The notes under the pieces were generated by a model. That model did no database searches. It saw nothing but the letters and a program-made list of their open reading frames with translations, and had not been told where the DNA came from. Positions 20,540 to 31,321 of a stretch of DNA of 64,000 nucleotides are shown here, piece after piece. The translations under genes and the position numbers were made by a program. The stretch is from Phytopythium helicoides. Its lineage: Eukaryota; Oomycota; Peronosporomycetes; Pythiales; Pythiaceae. How positions within the stretch are numbered: the first letter of the stretch is position 1; the number at the start of each line of letters is the position of its first letter. The stretch is from NCBI GenBank assembly GCA_024867545.1, contig JANFNE010000008.1, positions 1,014,501 to 1,078,500 of the forward strand, written 5' to 3'.

Positions 20540-22687
20540 ATGCCGAGCGACGCGCGCAGAGGCCGCAGGGGCAGCTCGGAGCTGTTCCCGCTGCCGAGAG
20601 GACACTTTGGACATGGGTACGTGTCGCCAGAGCAGGCCGCGGCGTTCCGAGAGCTTGCCAATGAGCGCGTGGGGGCCGCGCTGGTGGCCGAGCGCGCGCT
20701 CATGCCGACGCCAGGCAGCGACCAGAAGGGACCGCCCAGACTCAGCGTCGCGAGGTGGAAGCGAGTGACTAGCAAGCTAGACATGCACATCTACCGACGA
20801 CGACGCCGAGGACGCACGCTCAAGGCGCTGGCGAGAGAGGAGGACCACGAGGACATCATGCGCGCTGTCGCTGGCGGACAGCCCAGCATGATCGGCATCG
20901 GACGTGTAGAGGGCAACCTCGAGGATATGCTCTTTGGCTGGTACTCGACGACGCACGAGGAAACGCGTGCAGCCTCCATGTTCATGGACAAAGGCGTCAT
21001 TGACAGCACAGTGATCGCGACAATCGAGACAGCCGCGACCAATGCGTTTGGATCGACCGGCAACGAAAGCGACGTGGGCGGAGTGTTCAACCCGAAGAAA
21101 AAGCACCCGATGCAGTACATCGGCATCAAGTGGATCTACACCAAGCTACCGGCATCGCTGATCCTCGCACCTCGCGATTGGTGCTTTCTGCAGGCGATGG
21201 GCGTGTCGACCGACCAGGACGGCCGCCGCTTCGGCTATTGCGTGCTCCATTCAGTACAGGTACCATCGTGCCCACCATTCGACGTGGCAACCACAGGCGT
21301 TGTTCGCGGTGAAGTATATCAGGCCTTCATCTTACGAGAGAACGCACCAGGATTTGTCGACGTCTTCTCGCGCGGTGTGTTCGATCCATCGGGTGTCGCG
21401 TCGCCGAAGTTTGCAGCGTTTGCGACGGCTGGTGCGCTTACTGGTGTCACCAAGAGCTTCCAGTGCGCCGAGGCAAAGAAGCTCACAATACTAGCGCTGC
21501 GCAATCGCGCGACCAACAGCAACAGCGGCAGCGATGTCCAAGGCATGGATCGCTGCGCCGTCTGCTACAAGCGGGCAGGCGCCGTCGTTGGCACGATGCG
21601 GTGGAAGCAGTGCCGAATCTGTGGCGTCTCTGTCTGCTCCAAGTGCTATGCGAAGAAACCCGTCTTCGTGCAGCGTCGACGCCCTAGTACCGAAAACGGA
21701 CAGCGGGAGATTGAACTGCGCACCGATGTTGTCGACTGTTGCACGACCTGCATGATTGCAGCCAAGAACATGACGGATATTCGGCCAACCGAGCCAGAGT
21801 TCTCGATCGTGCCCACCACACAAGGCACCAACACCGTGTGCTTGACGCCTCTTATGGGACATAGTCTCAACAGCAGCTCGGCGCATAGCTCTTCTGGGTC
21901 CGAGTTGAGCGGGAAGCCCAGCAATACGAGCCTAACCGACGCGATGTCGTCGACAGACTTCTCGGATACAGGGAAGACCGTCACGATGACAGAAGACCAA
22001 AGCGTCCAGGAGGAGGAGGAGGAATCTGAAGACGTCATCTTGTATACCTCGGACGATTTTGACAGCGAAATTGAGAGCGGAGACGACCGAGACGATGAGG
22101 ATGATATGGACGACGTCGACATCGACGATGCTGATGAAGTTGCTGCAATGATTGCTCGAATGGAGAAGCAGAAATTGCAGCGCTCCGGAGCTCGCTCGGC
22201 ATCGAAGGCGCCAATAGTCGATGAACGCTTCGAAGATGCTGGCAACTTGCAGCACTTTGGGGGTGGGTCAAAGAGTTTGGACGGGGCCAATCTATCCGCA
22301 TCACTGCGGTTAGATGGTTCTGCGCAAACTGCACCAAAGCGTCGGTCTCGTGCCCGTCCTTCCAGCGCCAGCAACATTGGTGCTCAGACTTCAAGTGGCT
22401 TCAGCATCGACATCGACCCAGCCAAGCTGAGCGCAAGTGCTGTGCATCCTGAAAAGACTAGTCGGACTCCGAGCACGAGCAGCAACACGAGTAACGCCAG
22501 CAGCTCGAGTAACGCTAGTGCCACAATCCAAGACAGCGGTCCTGCCAGTGCCAAGGCTCCCGAGCGCGTCAACCACCAGATCTACCTGCTGGAGCGCATG
22601 GTGGAGCTCCACAGCAAGGCCGAGGAGGTGTACGACATCACGCGCGCCAACCAGGAGATGATGATGCGAAGCATGGGACCCAAGTAG
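20540..22687 (+). CDS. START-like + FYVE-like zinc finger protein, long type (array member 1)
   Basis: 715 aa, one exon, ATG at 20540. FPLP motif at residues 16-19, as in most array members. The START-like lipid-binding domain covers about residues 60-320, with GIGRVEGNLEDMLFG, the APRDWCFLQAMG strand and GVVRGEVYQAFILRE. The finger (about 339-404) has CAVC, QCRICG, VCSKC and CTTC: all eight cysteines of a FYVE finger but neither WxxD nor the RRHHC basic motif. The tail is Ser-rich with a strongly acidic block (about 490-550, runs of Glu and Asp). The protein ends in RMVELHSKAEEVYDITRANQ, the C-terminal motif shared by all long members. Likely a cytosolic lipid sensor or adaptor. Its closest neighbour in sequence is the next gene. 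Confidence 0.9.
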   Translation: MPSDARRGRRGSSELFPLPRGHFGHGYVSPEQAAAFRELANERVGAALVAERALMPTPGSDQKGPPRLSVARWKRVTSKLDMHIYRRRRRGRTLKALAREEDHEDIMRAVAGGQPSMIGIGRVEGNLEDMLFGWYSTTHEETRAASMFMDKGVIDSTVIATIETAATNAFGSTGNESDVGGVFNPKKKHPMQYIGIKWIYTKLPASLILAPRDWCFLQAMGVSTDQDGRRFGYCVLHSVQVPSCPPFDVATTGVVRGEVYQAFILRENAPGFVDVFSRGVFDPSGVASPKFAAFATAGALTGVTKSFQCAEAKKLTILALRNRATNSNSGSDVQGMDRCAVCYKRAGAVVGTMRWKQCRICGVSVCSKCYAKKPVFVQRRRPSTENGQREIELRTDVVDCCTTCMIAAKNMTDIRPTEPEFSIVPTTQGTNTVCLTPLMGHSLNSSSAHSSSGSELSGKPSNTSLTDAMSSTDFSDTGKTVTMTEDQSVQEEEEESEDVILYTSDDFDSEIESGDDRDDEDDMDDVDIDDADEVAAMIARMEKQKLQRSGARSASKAPIVDERFEDAGNLQHFGGGSKSLDGANLSASLRLDGSAQTAPKRRSRARPSSASNIGAQTSSGFSIDIDPAKLSASAVHPEKTSRTPSTSSNTSNASSSSNASATIQDSGPASAKAPERVNHQIYLLERMVELHSKAEEVYDITRANQEMMMRSMGPK

Positions 22688-23223
22688 TAGGTCCCGTCGT
22701 GAACTGCTCTTGCAGCGTCACGGCGTGCGTGTTTGAGACTACTTATCCGTAATGTGTGTGCTTGAGTCAGCGTAAACAGCGTTGCTTTCGCCATCAGCGT
22801 CATCCGACATCTCATGCAGCTTCAGCGAATGACAACCATGACGACTGGGTGCGGTCACGACATCGCCACAGGCTGGTCGCTTCTGTTGGGCGATGGAAAT
22901 CCTCCCTGCCTGCCAACTTGGGATGACGGCCGCACTGCTCTGTGAGGAGCTCGCGGACGAGCAGGAAGGACAGGCATGCTGTCGACAGCACAACGCTCCA
23001 GACATATTGCACCGGCGAATGGATCGCTAGTGAGTCAGGGCCCGTCAATGGCCGCGCAGTCAGCAGCGGCACCACACCGAGTGATTGCCACGTGATGGCC
23101 GATCCTGCAGCGGAGTGAGAAACCGGCGGCACAAATGAGGATCTGCACGAGCCCAAGAGCATGAGCATGTGCGAATTTCCGCCTCGGCTCCGGAACTCCG
23201 GCGAGTCGTCGTGGTGCCGGCGC

Positions 23224-23261
23224 AGAGAGAGAGAGAGCGAGAGAGCGAGAGAGAGAGAGAG
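23224..23261. repeat. (GA)n microsatellite, imperfect
   Basis: About 38 bp of AG/GA dinucleotides with two GC interruptions, lying between two array genes. Confidence 0.95.
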
Positions 23262-23463
23262 CGCGTTCAACCGAGACGTGTGCGCATCCCACAGTCTGCG
23301 ACTGCTGCAGTGGCAACAGTCGCACTCCACTCCGCAGACGGGCGGGGCAAGAAGATGAGCTGCCGTTCTCCACCAGCGCCTGTGGCGCACGCGAGTCGTC
23401 GATGCCGCCCAACCGACCGCCGCAACCGCGCGATGGCAAACGGGGACCACTCATGCGCTCGAG

Positions 23464-23481
23464 CTGCTGCTGCTGCTGCTG
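23464..23481. repeat. (CTG)6 microsatellite
   Basis: Six CTG units in intergenic DNA. Confidence 0.9.
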
Positions 23482-24501
23482 GTTGGTCGTGGATTCTCGC
23501 GTGACGGCGGTGCACGTGGCGCGTTGCTACGTGTACGCCGAGTCATTCGAGTCCGGCGTGGCATCGCGTGGTGGTGACGTACGCCGCTTCTGCCTGCAGC
23601 AACGGACTGCCGGCGCTGCCATCGCGACGCTAATGTGTCATGCCATTCCGAGAGCCACGGAGCACCAGGCAGAAGAGCGAGACGCCTGTCCGCTCCGCCC
23701 ATTTTCTCGCCGAGAGTCAACCGCGCGCGCCACACTGGCGGTGCCTCCCTGCGTTTCTACATACCCGCAATATAAATGATCTGTGCGTGCGCGCTGTATC
23801 GTTGGTAAACACCTCCTATACCATATCACTCGTCCAAAATGAGTTGAAGTGCCCCTGCTAGCCATAAACGCGGACCTCGCTGGGGTCTCGTCACTACAGC
23901 GACGCGCTCTTCAGAAGCTGTCGGCCGTGGAGCCTCTACAGCCCGCAGGCCGCGCGTGCGTATGCGTGATTCAGTATCATTCGCGGCTTCAGCACAACCG
24001 ATGGCGCGCGCACGGCGAGCTCTTTCTCTGCAGGCAGGCGTTGGCCTGCCGAATTTGAAGCGCGTCATCAACTCGAGGTGACCGCCTCCAGCATAGCGTC
24101 ACTTTATTTATTCCAATTCACAGATTCTACAAACTACAGAGGGCTTAACACTACTAAAAGACCCAAAAATCATCACAATCTGAGACCTCCTATCCAAAGA
24201 AGAAGGATTTACACGCGCGTGCAAATCACCTGCGCCGCGCAGGGTGGAACGAGCGGCAAACAGGGCGCCAGCGCGTCGCAAATGCACCTCTCGCGGCGCT
24301 CGCTGGCGCGCGCAGCACTGGCAGCAGCGGCCGTCAGTCGCCCCCGAGCCGCCTGCGGTCTCAGCATTCGACGTCCACCGGCACCGAACGCGCACCGAGG
24401 GACAGGCGACAGCTACCGAAAGCGAAAGCGAAAGCGAAGGCGCCGCCCCCCACTCCTGCCCCCCTCGCCCCGCCGCCGCAGCCCTCAGCGCCGCCACTAG
24501 G

Positions 24502-26316
24502 ATGGACAAGTCGCACTCGTCGTCGTCGTCCGCGCGCAGCGACGCGTCCGGCAAGCGCCAGCGCGCGTCCACCATGTTCCCGCTGCCCGACGGATACTTT
24601 GGCAACGCGCAGCTGGCGCCGGCGCAGGAGCAGGAGCTCGAGGCGCTCGTGGACCAGCGGCTCGCGGCCGCGCTGGCCGACGAGCGAGCCATTCGGCACC
24701 GAGAGGCGCAGCACCTGCCCAGGCTCGACCCCAGGGACTGGAAGTTCGTGTCCACGCACCAGGAGCTGCAGATCTACCGCAGCCGCAGACGACGAAAGAG
24801 CGGCTCGAGCAGGTTCCACAAGTCGGCAGGCAAGCGAGAGCCGGGCACCGACGACGTGCGCGTGTCGACTGACGAGGACCACAACGGCCAGCCCAGCGTC
24901 ATCGGCTTTGGCCGCGTCGAGGCCACCATCGAGGACATCATCTACGGACTCTTTGACACGAACCGTGCCGAGATGCTCACCAGCGTCTCGTTCCTGGACA
25001 ACACGACGTGGGACGGCACTGTGCTGCACTGCGTGCAGGCAGGCGTGCCCGAGGACCCGTTCCGCCTGCTCGCCGTCAAGTGGCTGCTCTCGCGCTTCGC
25101 GTCCACGGTATTCATCGCGCCGCGCGACTGGTGCTACGCCGTCGCGGCGGGCATCCGCCTCGACGACCAGGGGCAGCGCTATGGGTACGTCGTCACACAC
25201 TCGATCCCGCTCGCCTCGTGCCCGCCGTTCAAAAAGGAAACTGGAGTTGTGCGTGGCAAGATGTTCTTCCACTTTCTGTTCCGTGAGTCTTCGCCCGGTT
25301 TCGTCGAGGTCTACTCGCGCTGCATTTTCGATCCCGCAGGCGACCTTATCCGTGCGTTTGTCAACGTTGCGAGCGCTAAGCTCGTCACAGGCTTCTTCCG
25401 AACGGTCGAGTGCTCCGAGGCCAAGAAGCTCACGATTCTTGCGCGCCGCCATGCCATGCAACGCAACGGCAAGCCGGAGCTTGAGGATTTTTGCTCCATG
25501 TGCATTAAGCGAGGCTCCATGTTTTCTACCGTGCGTCTGAAGCTCTGTGGTGTCTGTGGTGTGACCGTTTGTACAAAATGCGCCGTCAAGAAGCGTCTTT
25601 TTACTTCGTCTACAAAGTTGATCCGGGCTTGCTCCTCGTGCGTTCTCGCAGCAAAGCGAATGACTGGCATTCGACCTGCAGATCCAGAGTTTGCATTGCT
25701 GCAGGAACCGAGTACGCCGAGCACGACGAATGCTAGTATTGCCTTGGGTACCTCTGCTTCGGTGGCAGTTCTTGATGAGGAGGCGTCGAATCATTCGTCT
25801 GATCCGTCGGGCTCGTCGAGCTCCAAATCCCACGTTGCACCAGAGTTCGATAACCTTGGCCGATTGCTGCTTAACAAAAAGGCAGACCAAGCCGATTACA
25901 CTCACAGCTACCAAAGTGATCGTGCTACTACCAAGATGGAATCGTCAAGCTCGTACGATCAGTTTTACCCGGATTCCCTCAGCGACCTCGACTCGGAAGA
26001 TTATAACTTCAGTGACGGCGAGGGGAAAGAGAACCAAGATCCTGAGGAGGAGTTGGTGCGTATGCTCAAGAGCCATTCAATTTCGTCCTCTGGAGGACCG
26101 CGATCTACGCAACAGACAGGAGAAGATAGCAGCTGGCAACCTTCGCCTCCGCACGACTATGAAGGTGCAAGTGCGACCTATGCTGCTCCTGCAGGTAGTG
26201 TGCACTCAGTACACGAGAACAACCTGTATCTGCGGATGCTCGAGATCCAGAACACGGCACAGCAAGTGTATGAGCTGACCCAGGCGAACGAGCGTATCAT
26301 TCGGCACCTGCAATAA
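24502..26316 (+). CDS. START-like + FYVE-like zinc finger protein, long type (array member 2)
   Basis: 604 aa. The frame is open back to 24244, but the ATG at 24502 is preferred: the upstream stretch is low-complexity, and the family's FPLP motif then falls at residue 32. START-like domain about 75-315 (FGRVEATIEDIIYGLFD, APRDWCYAVAAGI, GVVRGKMFFHFLFRE). Finger about 331-381: CSMC, LCGVCG, VCTKC, CSSC, again without the classical basic motif. A Ser/Asp-rich tail follows with several predicted disordered runs. The end, RMLEIQNTAQQVYELTQANE, is the conserved C-terminal motif. It has the same architecture and orientation as member 1 and probably arose from it by tandem duplication. Confidence 0.9.
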   Translation: MDKSHSSSSSARSDASGKRQRASTMFPLPDGYFGNAQLAPAQEQELEALVDQRLAAALADERAIRHREAQHLPRLDPRDWKFVSTHQELQIYRSRRRRKSGSSRFHKSAGKREPGTDDVRVSTDEDHNGQPSVIGFGRVEATIEDIIYGLFDTNRAEMLTSVSFLDNTTWDGTVLHCVQAGVPEDPFRLLAVKWLLSRFASTVFIAPRDWCYAVAAGIRLDDQGQRYGYVVTHSIPLASCPPFKKETGVVRGKMFFHFLFRESSPGFVEVYSRCIFDPAGDLIRAFVNVASAKLVTGFFRTVECSEAKKLTILARRHAMQRNGKPELEDFCSMCIKRGSMFSTVRLKLCGVCGVTVCTKCAVKKRLFTSSTKLIRACSSCVLAAKRMTGIRPADPEFALLQEPSTPSTTNASIALGTSASVAVLDEEASNHSSDPSGSSSSKSHVAPEFDNLGRLLLNKKADQADYTHSYQSDRATTKMESSSSYDQFYPDSLSDLDSEDYNFSDGEGKENQDPEEELVRMLKSHSISSSGGPRSTQQTGEDSSWQPSPPHDYEGASATYAAPAGSVHSVHENNLYLRMLEIQNTAQQVYELTQANERIIRHLQ

Positions 26317-27156
26317 TCGCGAATACCAAGAAAAATTGAACATCAAGTTACGAGATGGAAACGGCAAGAGTCTGGCCATGAACATGCCACTCGGTGTCTT
26401 ACGACTTGTAATGCTAATCAAAACTCGATGAATATTGACCGTAAATGTATCAACTAAGCAATTTGATGTTTCGAGCTGATTGGTGCACCAGCAACAAGCT
26501 CTACCTCGGCAGCAATGTCCTTGCAGTGCCGTCAACCGAAGAGAAGCCGTGCCAGGTCCTCCAACAGAAGTCTAATGATCTACCCCATGCAATCAGTTAC
26601 AAATGTCAGCCGCAACGGTTTCACGCAATCCAATTACAGCGCACACAATGATGCATCCTCACTTCTGTCAGTTCAAAAAAGCGCGATTCTGCTGTCCATG
26701 GAGGCAAACGCTCCTGATTAGCACACGGTGCGGGATCTCGAGCGAGCAGCTCCAAACCTGGTTCAGCATATCCATACGATCGCCATCCAAAGTTGGCAGA
26801 TCCCGTGCTGAAATTGGAACCGAACATCCGCGGCCAGCCGTTGCAGCTCCTCCGAGATCATGACCTCACAATACGTCCAATATGACAAAGCAGTGTCGAC
26901 CCGCAAAGTATCTACCACATGGCCGCTACCACCAGCTGATCGATCGCTGGGCATCGCATGCTCCGAATGCTTGGTACCATTCGGTTCCATTCGATGCATA
27001 TCAATAGTGCTGTATCCATTCACGATCCCTTCGATTGGAGGACCAATAGCTTCTTTCGTGAGTACCTCAGTGAGTGTCGACTCGACAGCAGCGACACATC
27101 CAAAGTGACGCGGTCGCCCGAGGACTTCGTTTTGAACTCCTACAGTCATGTTTACC
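26317..27156. other. Intergenic, no gene seen
   Basis: 840 bp without a motif-bearing frame. Promoter sequences of the next gene are expected here, but no clear core element was identified. Confidence 0.5.
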
Positions 27157-28398
27157 ATGGAGAACTTGCTGCACGTTCCTAATGACCGCAGCCGAAGCCC
27201 CTCGTTTCCACTTCCGGATGGTGCACTTCCACCGATTCATCTTACACTCGAGGACGAAGCAGAGTACCATGCCACTGCTGCCACAATCATCGACCGAACT
27301 CTCGAGATGGAGCGCGAATACCGAGCCAACATGGTTGGAAGCATCGCTGCTGGGAACTGGAAGATTGCAAAAGAGAAGGAGGGTTTTTGCGTCTACAAAC
27401 GCATGGCAAAAACATCAGACAGCTCTTGCCAAACACTCCAGCCGATGGTACTCTGTGTTGGAACGATGAGCGGCAAAATCGAAGACGTACTATACGGTCT
27501 GCATGACTCATCGACAGCACAAATGCGAGCCATCAATTCCTTCATGAGTAAGGACACACACCTGGATGCTGCAGTGCTGAAAGTGATTGAGAAGGGCACT
27601 ATTGAAGACCCCTTTCGCCTGCTGGCAATCAAGTGGCGGATGAGTTGGACACCTTGTGGAAGTCTCATTCGCAATCGTGACACTCTCACGCTCGAAAGCA
27701 ACGGTCTCAGCCTCGATCGGTATGGTGAGCGGTATGGCCATGTCATGCTCAAGAGCATCGAGCATCCCGAATTCCCCGCATTCTCCAAGAGGATCTCGGT
27801 GCGATCCACCATCGCATTCTGCTGTATCTTCCGTCAAATTACACCCAACACCATTGCGATTTACGGCAAAGGTATCATGAATCTAGGTGGCGAGATGCCA
27901 GACTGGTTTTGTTACAACTATGCGTGTCCTCGAATGGCGGCGATTTTGGAGACGACGAAGTGTCAAAAGGCGAAGCAGCTTACAGCTTTGGCGATCAAAA
28001 ACGGTTGCAGGTTTGTGCCGACATCAATGACCAAGCTTGGGGTGTCGCGTGTTCACTCATCGTCACAAGACTTTTCCAGTGATTCAACACGTAGTCGAAG
28101 CGACAGCAGTAGTAGCACGAGCAGCTCGCGCTCGCTCAAGCTGCGTCGAAACTCTTATATTGACAAGACCGCTGACTGCAGCCTTTGTCGGAAGCCGAGC
28201 ACCACTGTCCTCTGGGTCCGGTCAAGCCGTCAAGAGTGTCAGATCTGTCGACGAGTTGTGTGCAGCAAGTGTGTGATGAAACGCACACTGCTGGCAGCAC
28301 CGGCCAATATCCAGGCGTGGTGTTGCAAGGGCTGCATTCTGGAAGCCAAAACTCTTCCGGTAGACCGAGACGATCTTTGTCCAATTTTGTACACTTAG
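27157..28398 (+). CDS. START-like + FYVE-like zinc finger protein, short type (array member 3)
   Basis: 413 aa. ATG 27157 (ACCATGG) is chosen over the in-frame ATG at 27148 because it has the stronger context and aligns with MENLL/MEELL starts of its paralogues. FPLPDGALPPI lies near residue 17. START-like domain about 50-290, with GTMSGKIEDVLYGLHD and NRDTLTLESNGLSLD. A Ser-rich linker (DSSSSTSSSRS) precedes the finger, about 341-394: CSLC, CQICRRVVCSKC, CCKGC. It ends soon after the finger with DDLCPIL, the terminal motif of the short type. First of seven short members; it lacks the long disordered tail. Confidence 0.9.
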   Translation: MENLLHVPNDRSRSPSFPLPDGALPPIHLTLEDEAEYHATAATIIDRTLEMEREYRANMVGSIAAGNWKIAKEKEGFCVYKRMAKTSDSSCQTLQPMVLCVGTMSGKIEDVLYGLHDSSTAQMRAINSFMSKDTHLDAAVLKVIEKGTIEDPFRLLAIKWRMSWTPCGSLIRNRDTLTLESNGLSLDRYGERYGHVMLKSIEHPEFPAFSKRISVRSTIAFCCIFRQITPNTIAIYGKGIMNLGGEMPDWFCYNYACPRMAAILETTKCQKAKQLTALAIKNGCRFVPTSMTKLGVSRVHSSSQDFSSDSTRSRSDSSSSTSSSRSLKLRRNSYIDKTADCSLCRKPSTTVLWVRSSRQECQICRRVVCSKCVMKRTLLAAPANIQAWCCKGCILEAKTLPVDRDDLCPILYT

Positions 28399-30085
28399 AT
28401 TACTAGACTTGAACAGTGCTCTTTGAAGCTTTCATAACTCGGGAAATCATCAACTCGATCTGTATTGACTGTGAAAAGCGAGTCATCAGCGACCAGTATC
28501 GTATTGAAGATTCTTTGCAAACGTGCTCTTTGAATGCTGCAGAGGTCGGGAAATCTGCACCTCATTCTATGTTGAAAACAGTCGTCTGCGCGCGAGCCAG
28601 CATCATTGGGAAATTCTCAACTAAAGAACCGAAGTTCCCTTGAGCTTGCAGCACCAGCAGGTATCTAGTGCTGCAGCTGCAGCAACAATGCCCCCGCCGA
28701 CAGGTCTACGAGACGAGGTATAACCTCTTGCGCTGTGCGTGTGGTTGCAAGGAAGCGCAAGGCATCTCTTTATGGAAGATCTAGTATGCTGTGACGATCT
28801 CGCACTTGGAAGAGCCTCCAGGGCGAAGGCTGCTTGCTCCAGCAACCTCTCTGCCAGTAAAGGCAACCACGCAAGTGGAGCACAGCGCACAGATCGTCGT
28901 GAAGCCACGCGTGGGTATTCGTGGCCGATCATCGCTGCCGCTCGCTTGACAGACTCAAGTGTCGACACAGCGAAGGCCCTGGAGTCTGGATACGTGGCCC
29001 CGGGTTTTGTGCTGGGACTCCATCTTGCAAATCGCCGGCTGAGGAGAAGAATTGGACGCGACTTGCTCGGGAATCCCTCTACGTGACCAAGAATTCCAGC
29101 AGTTTCGTGTATGGATAGTGTCCATTGATGCGTTTAGATAGTTCTCGGTTTTGCGTCTGTTCCTACAACTGTATGCTCATGAGCAGCATTCGGGTCGTGC
29201 AGAGACAACACCAGCAGTTCATTGAGTGAAGTAGGAGGCTCCAAGGTGTTAGCCATCAAACTCAACTAGTAATCGCCTTCTTCATGGTCCTCCCGCGGGA
29301 ATGGAAGCTCTCCATTTTGATCGCCATGGCTATAGAAAGGTTAGACTAGACTGTCTTACACTTTGAGGATAGTTTTCCATTCGTGGTTGGCTTTGAGGGT
29401 ATACATAAGGCTGCTAATCCTGAAGAACACGGGCGCGCAAGTGCTGACAGCACTGACGCAAGTCCATGGTCAACGTCAGAAGCTTTCTCCGACACTTGGG
29501 AGTGCTTCATAGTACTCTAGATGCCAAGTCGTGTCGATGTGTTGTATACCCACAGTTGCTGTGTACTCATTCGAGAGATGGGTCGCAGCATCTTCAGCAG
29601 TGGCGTTTCTGTGGTGCAATTTGACGCGAGCGCGAATCGGGAACTGTTTTTCGCGAACGTGAGTCACGCGGCCTCGAGAAGCGATAGCATGCAAAGATCA
29701 ATCGTGGGGATCGAGAGTCTCGCCCGGCACCCCATTCTCCAGACTCGATCCGACAAAGGCAATGCAGTTACACCTCAATGCGTTGTGCAGTCGGGCATCT
29801 CCAGCCACAGATCGCACCCCAGCTGGATTCCATCCCAATCGAGCGTGATGTGGTACAACATATCATGCATGGTTCTCACCGAAGCAGACTCCACAAGTGC
29901 CTGATCGTTGGGCTACTTCGGAGTCCATGTCTACTCGAGAGCTTCGCCTGTGCCCGCTCCTTGCTCACCTGAATGCTTATTGCACAGAGGAACATGAAAT
30001 GTACTGCGCCTTCTTAACGCACAAGATGGCTCAATCGTCCAGTCTTGCTCTTGCCATTCGACAAATCACCGGCTGGGTTTCAAGC
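28399..30085. other. Intergenic, diverged repeats, no gene seen
   Basis: 1.7 kb. Two diverged direct copies start with GTGCTCTTTGAA at 28416 and 28523 and share TCGGGAAATC about 24 bp on. From about 29630 the DNA is related to 32120 onward (shared GTGAGTCACGCGGCC), so the duplication behind members 4 and 5 extends into this upstream region with indels. The reading frame of member 4 is open back to 29897, but see that entry for the start. Confidence 0.5.
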
Positions 30086-31044
30086 ATGGAGAACCTCCTC
30101 GAGCTGCCGCATGACAAGAAGAAGTGCGTGACGTTCCCACTACCAACCGATGCGCTCCCGGCCATTAAGCTCACGGCCGCACAAGTCCGGGGGTATCGAT
30201 CACGAGCCTCGTCCATCGTCAACAAGACGGTGGAGCTGGAACGAGCCCATCGCAAACACGACCTCGGACTCGTTATTGCCGCCGGGGACTGGAGGTTGGC
30301 AAAGGAAAAAGATGACTTGCGCGTGTACAAGCGACAGCAGCAGTCTCACGACACACCTACCCAAAACGCGAACTCCATGATGCTGTGCGTCGGCACTGTC
30401 CGCGGCACCATCGAAGACACACTCTACGGGTTTCACGAGGAGACCACCGAGGAGGCCCGCGCCATCAACTCGGTGCTCAACAAGAGCCACCTTGACGCCG
30501 CAGTCGTTGCGGTCATGGACCGAGGCATATACCAGGACCCACTGAGGCTTCTGACGCTCAAGTGGCGTCTGAACTCGACGCCAGGGTTCATCCGAAGTCG
30601 TGACGTTTTCACTCTCGAGAGCATGGGGATCAGTGAAGACGAAGATGGAGAGAAGTTCGGACACATCCTCATCACAAGTGTCGAGCGGCCCGACTTCCCA
30701 GAATTCTCCAAACACATCGCTGTCCGATCGAAGGTCATGCTCTGTTGTATTTTTCGCCAGGTTACCCCGCACGTGGTTGGTGTCTATGCCAAAGGTGTCA
30801 TGAACCTTGGTGGAGATCTGTCCGACCGGTTTTGCTACAGTGTCGTGTGTTCTCGGCTCCTGTCCATCTTGTCATCGACGAAGGGTCAGCGATCGAAGCA
30901 GCTTACTGCTCTCGCCACGAAGAACGGGCGGGTGTTCTTACCTGTCGAATCAAGTCGTCTAGGATTTACTCGAGTCAAGATGTCTTCGCACGCCACAATG
31001 CGGTGCACCTCTATCGGGACAGCTCGCTCGAACAGCACTGATAG
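30055..31044 (+). repeat. Near-identical tract, copy 1
   Basis: Pairs with 32859-33848 at a constant offset of 2804 bp. I count three single-base differences (near 30076, 30149 and 30370) over about 980 bp. Similarity drops sharply after the GCACTGATAG at 31035-31044 and is weak before 30055. Confidence 0.9.
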
Positions 31045-31321
31045 TGCTGCTGGCGTGTCAGAGGAGCATTGGCACGAAATAGAGAACGATCAGATCACTT
31101 GTCTGCTGTGTCGGAAGAGAGGGTCGAGAATTCCATGGCTACGCTCGGGACTGCGAACGTGCCAGCTTTGTGACAAGCTCGTGTGTGGCAAGTGCCTCGT
31201 CAAGCGCGAGTTGCTGGCTGTGCCTGCTAACATTCATGTCTGGTGTTGTAAGGGCTGTATGCTCGAGGCCAAGACGATGCCTCTCGATCCACGAGCGCTG
31301 TGTCCCCTCCTTAAGTATTAA
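30086..31321 (+). CDS. START-like + FYVE-like zinc finger protein, short type (array member 4)
   Basis: 411 aa from the ATG at 30086. The open frame extends 63 codons further up, but the twin gene has a TGA just before the equivalent ATG, and all short paralogues start here. FPLPTDALPAIKLT near residue 16. START-like domain about 48-290 (GTVRGTIEDTLYGFHE, RSRDVFTLESMGIS). Finger about 339-392: CLLC, CQLCDKLVCGKC, CCKGC; end DPRALCPLLKY. The first 80% of the gene is virtually identical to member 5. The linker before the finger and the finger itself differ by roughly a tenth to a fifth. Confidence 0.92.
   Translation: MENLLELPHDKKKCVTFPLPTDALPAIKLTAAQVRGYRSRASSIVNKTVELERAHRKHDLGLVIAAGDWRLAKEKDDLRVYKRQQQSHDTPTQNANSMMLCVGTVRGTIEDTLYGFHEETTEEARAINSVLNKSHLDAAVVAVMDRGIYQDPLRLLTLKWRLNSTPGFIRSRDVFTLESMGISEDEDGEKFGHILITSVERPDFPEFSKHIAVRSKVMLCCIFRQVTPHVVGVYAKGVMNLGGDLSDRFCYSVVCSRLLSILSSTKGQRSKQLTALATKNGRVFLPVESSRLGFTRVKMSSHATMRCTSIGTARSNSTDSAAGVSEEHWHEIENDQITCLLCRKRGSRIPWLRSGLRTCQLCDKLVCGKCLVKRELLAVPANIHVWCCKGCMLEAKTMPLDPRALCPLLKY

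Larger units (their letters stand above)
22688..24501. other. Intergenic region with simple repeats
   Basis: 1.8 kb between array members 1 and 2. It holds the two microsatellites listed separately and a (GAAAGC)4 run at 24418-24441 close to the start of the next gene. On -, 22812-23450 is an open frame with one hydrophobic segment (QYVWSVVLSTACLSFLLV). It is interrupted by GA-repeat-encoded Leu/Ser runs and has no recognised domain, so it is not called. Confidence 0.5.

Noticed and set aside
23224..23261. CRISPR-like or regulatory repeat
   Set aside because: It is a plain GA microsatellite; no spacer-repeat structure exists anywhere in the window.
22812..23450. 213-codon minus-strand open frame between array members 1 and 2
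   Set aside because: Part of it is encoded by a GA microsatellite, and no domain or splice pattern supports it; the single hydrophobic stretch is not enough.
24361..25914. 517-aa minus-strand frame opposite array member 2
   Set aside because: Antisense shadow of a conserved START/FYVE-like gene; composition dominated by Arg, Val and Ala, with no domain.
29897..30085. 63-codon N-terminal extension of array member 4
   Set aside because: The twin gene has a TGA immediately before the equivalent ATG, and all short paralogues start at MEN/MEE/MET.
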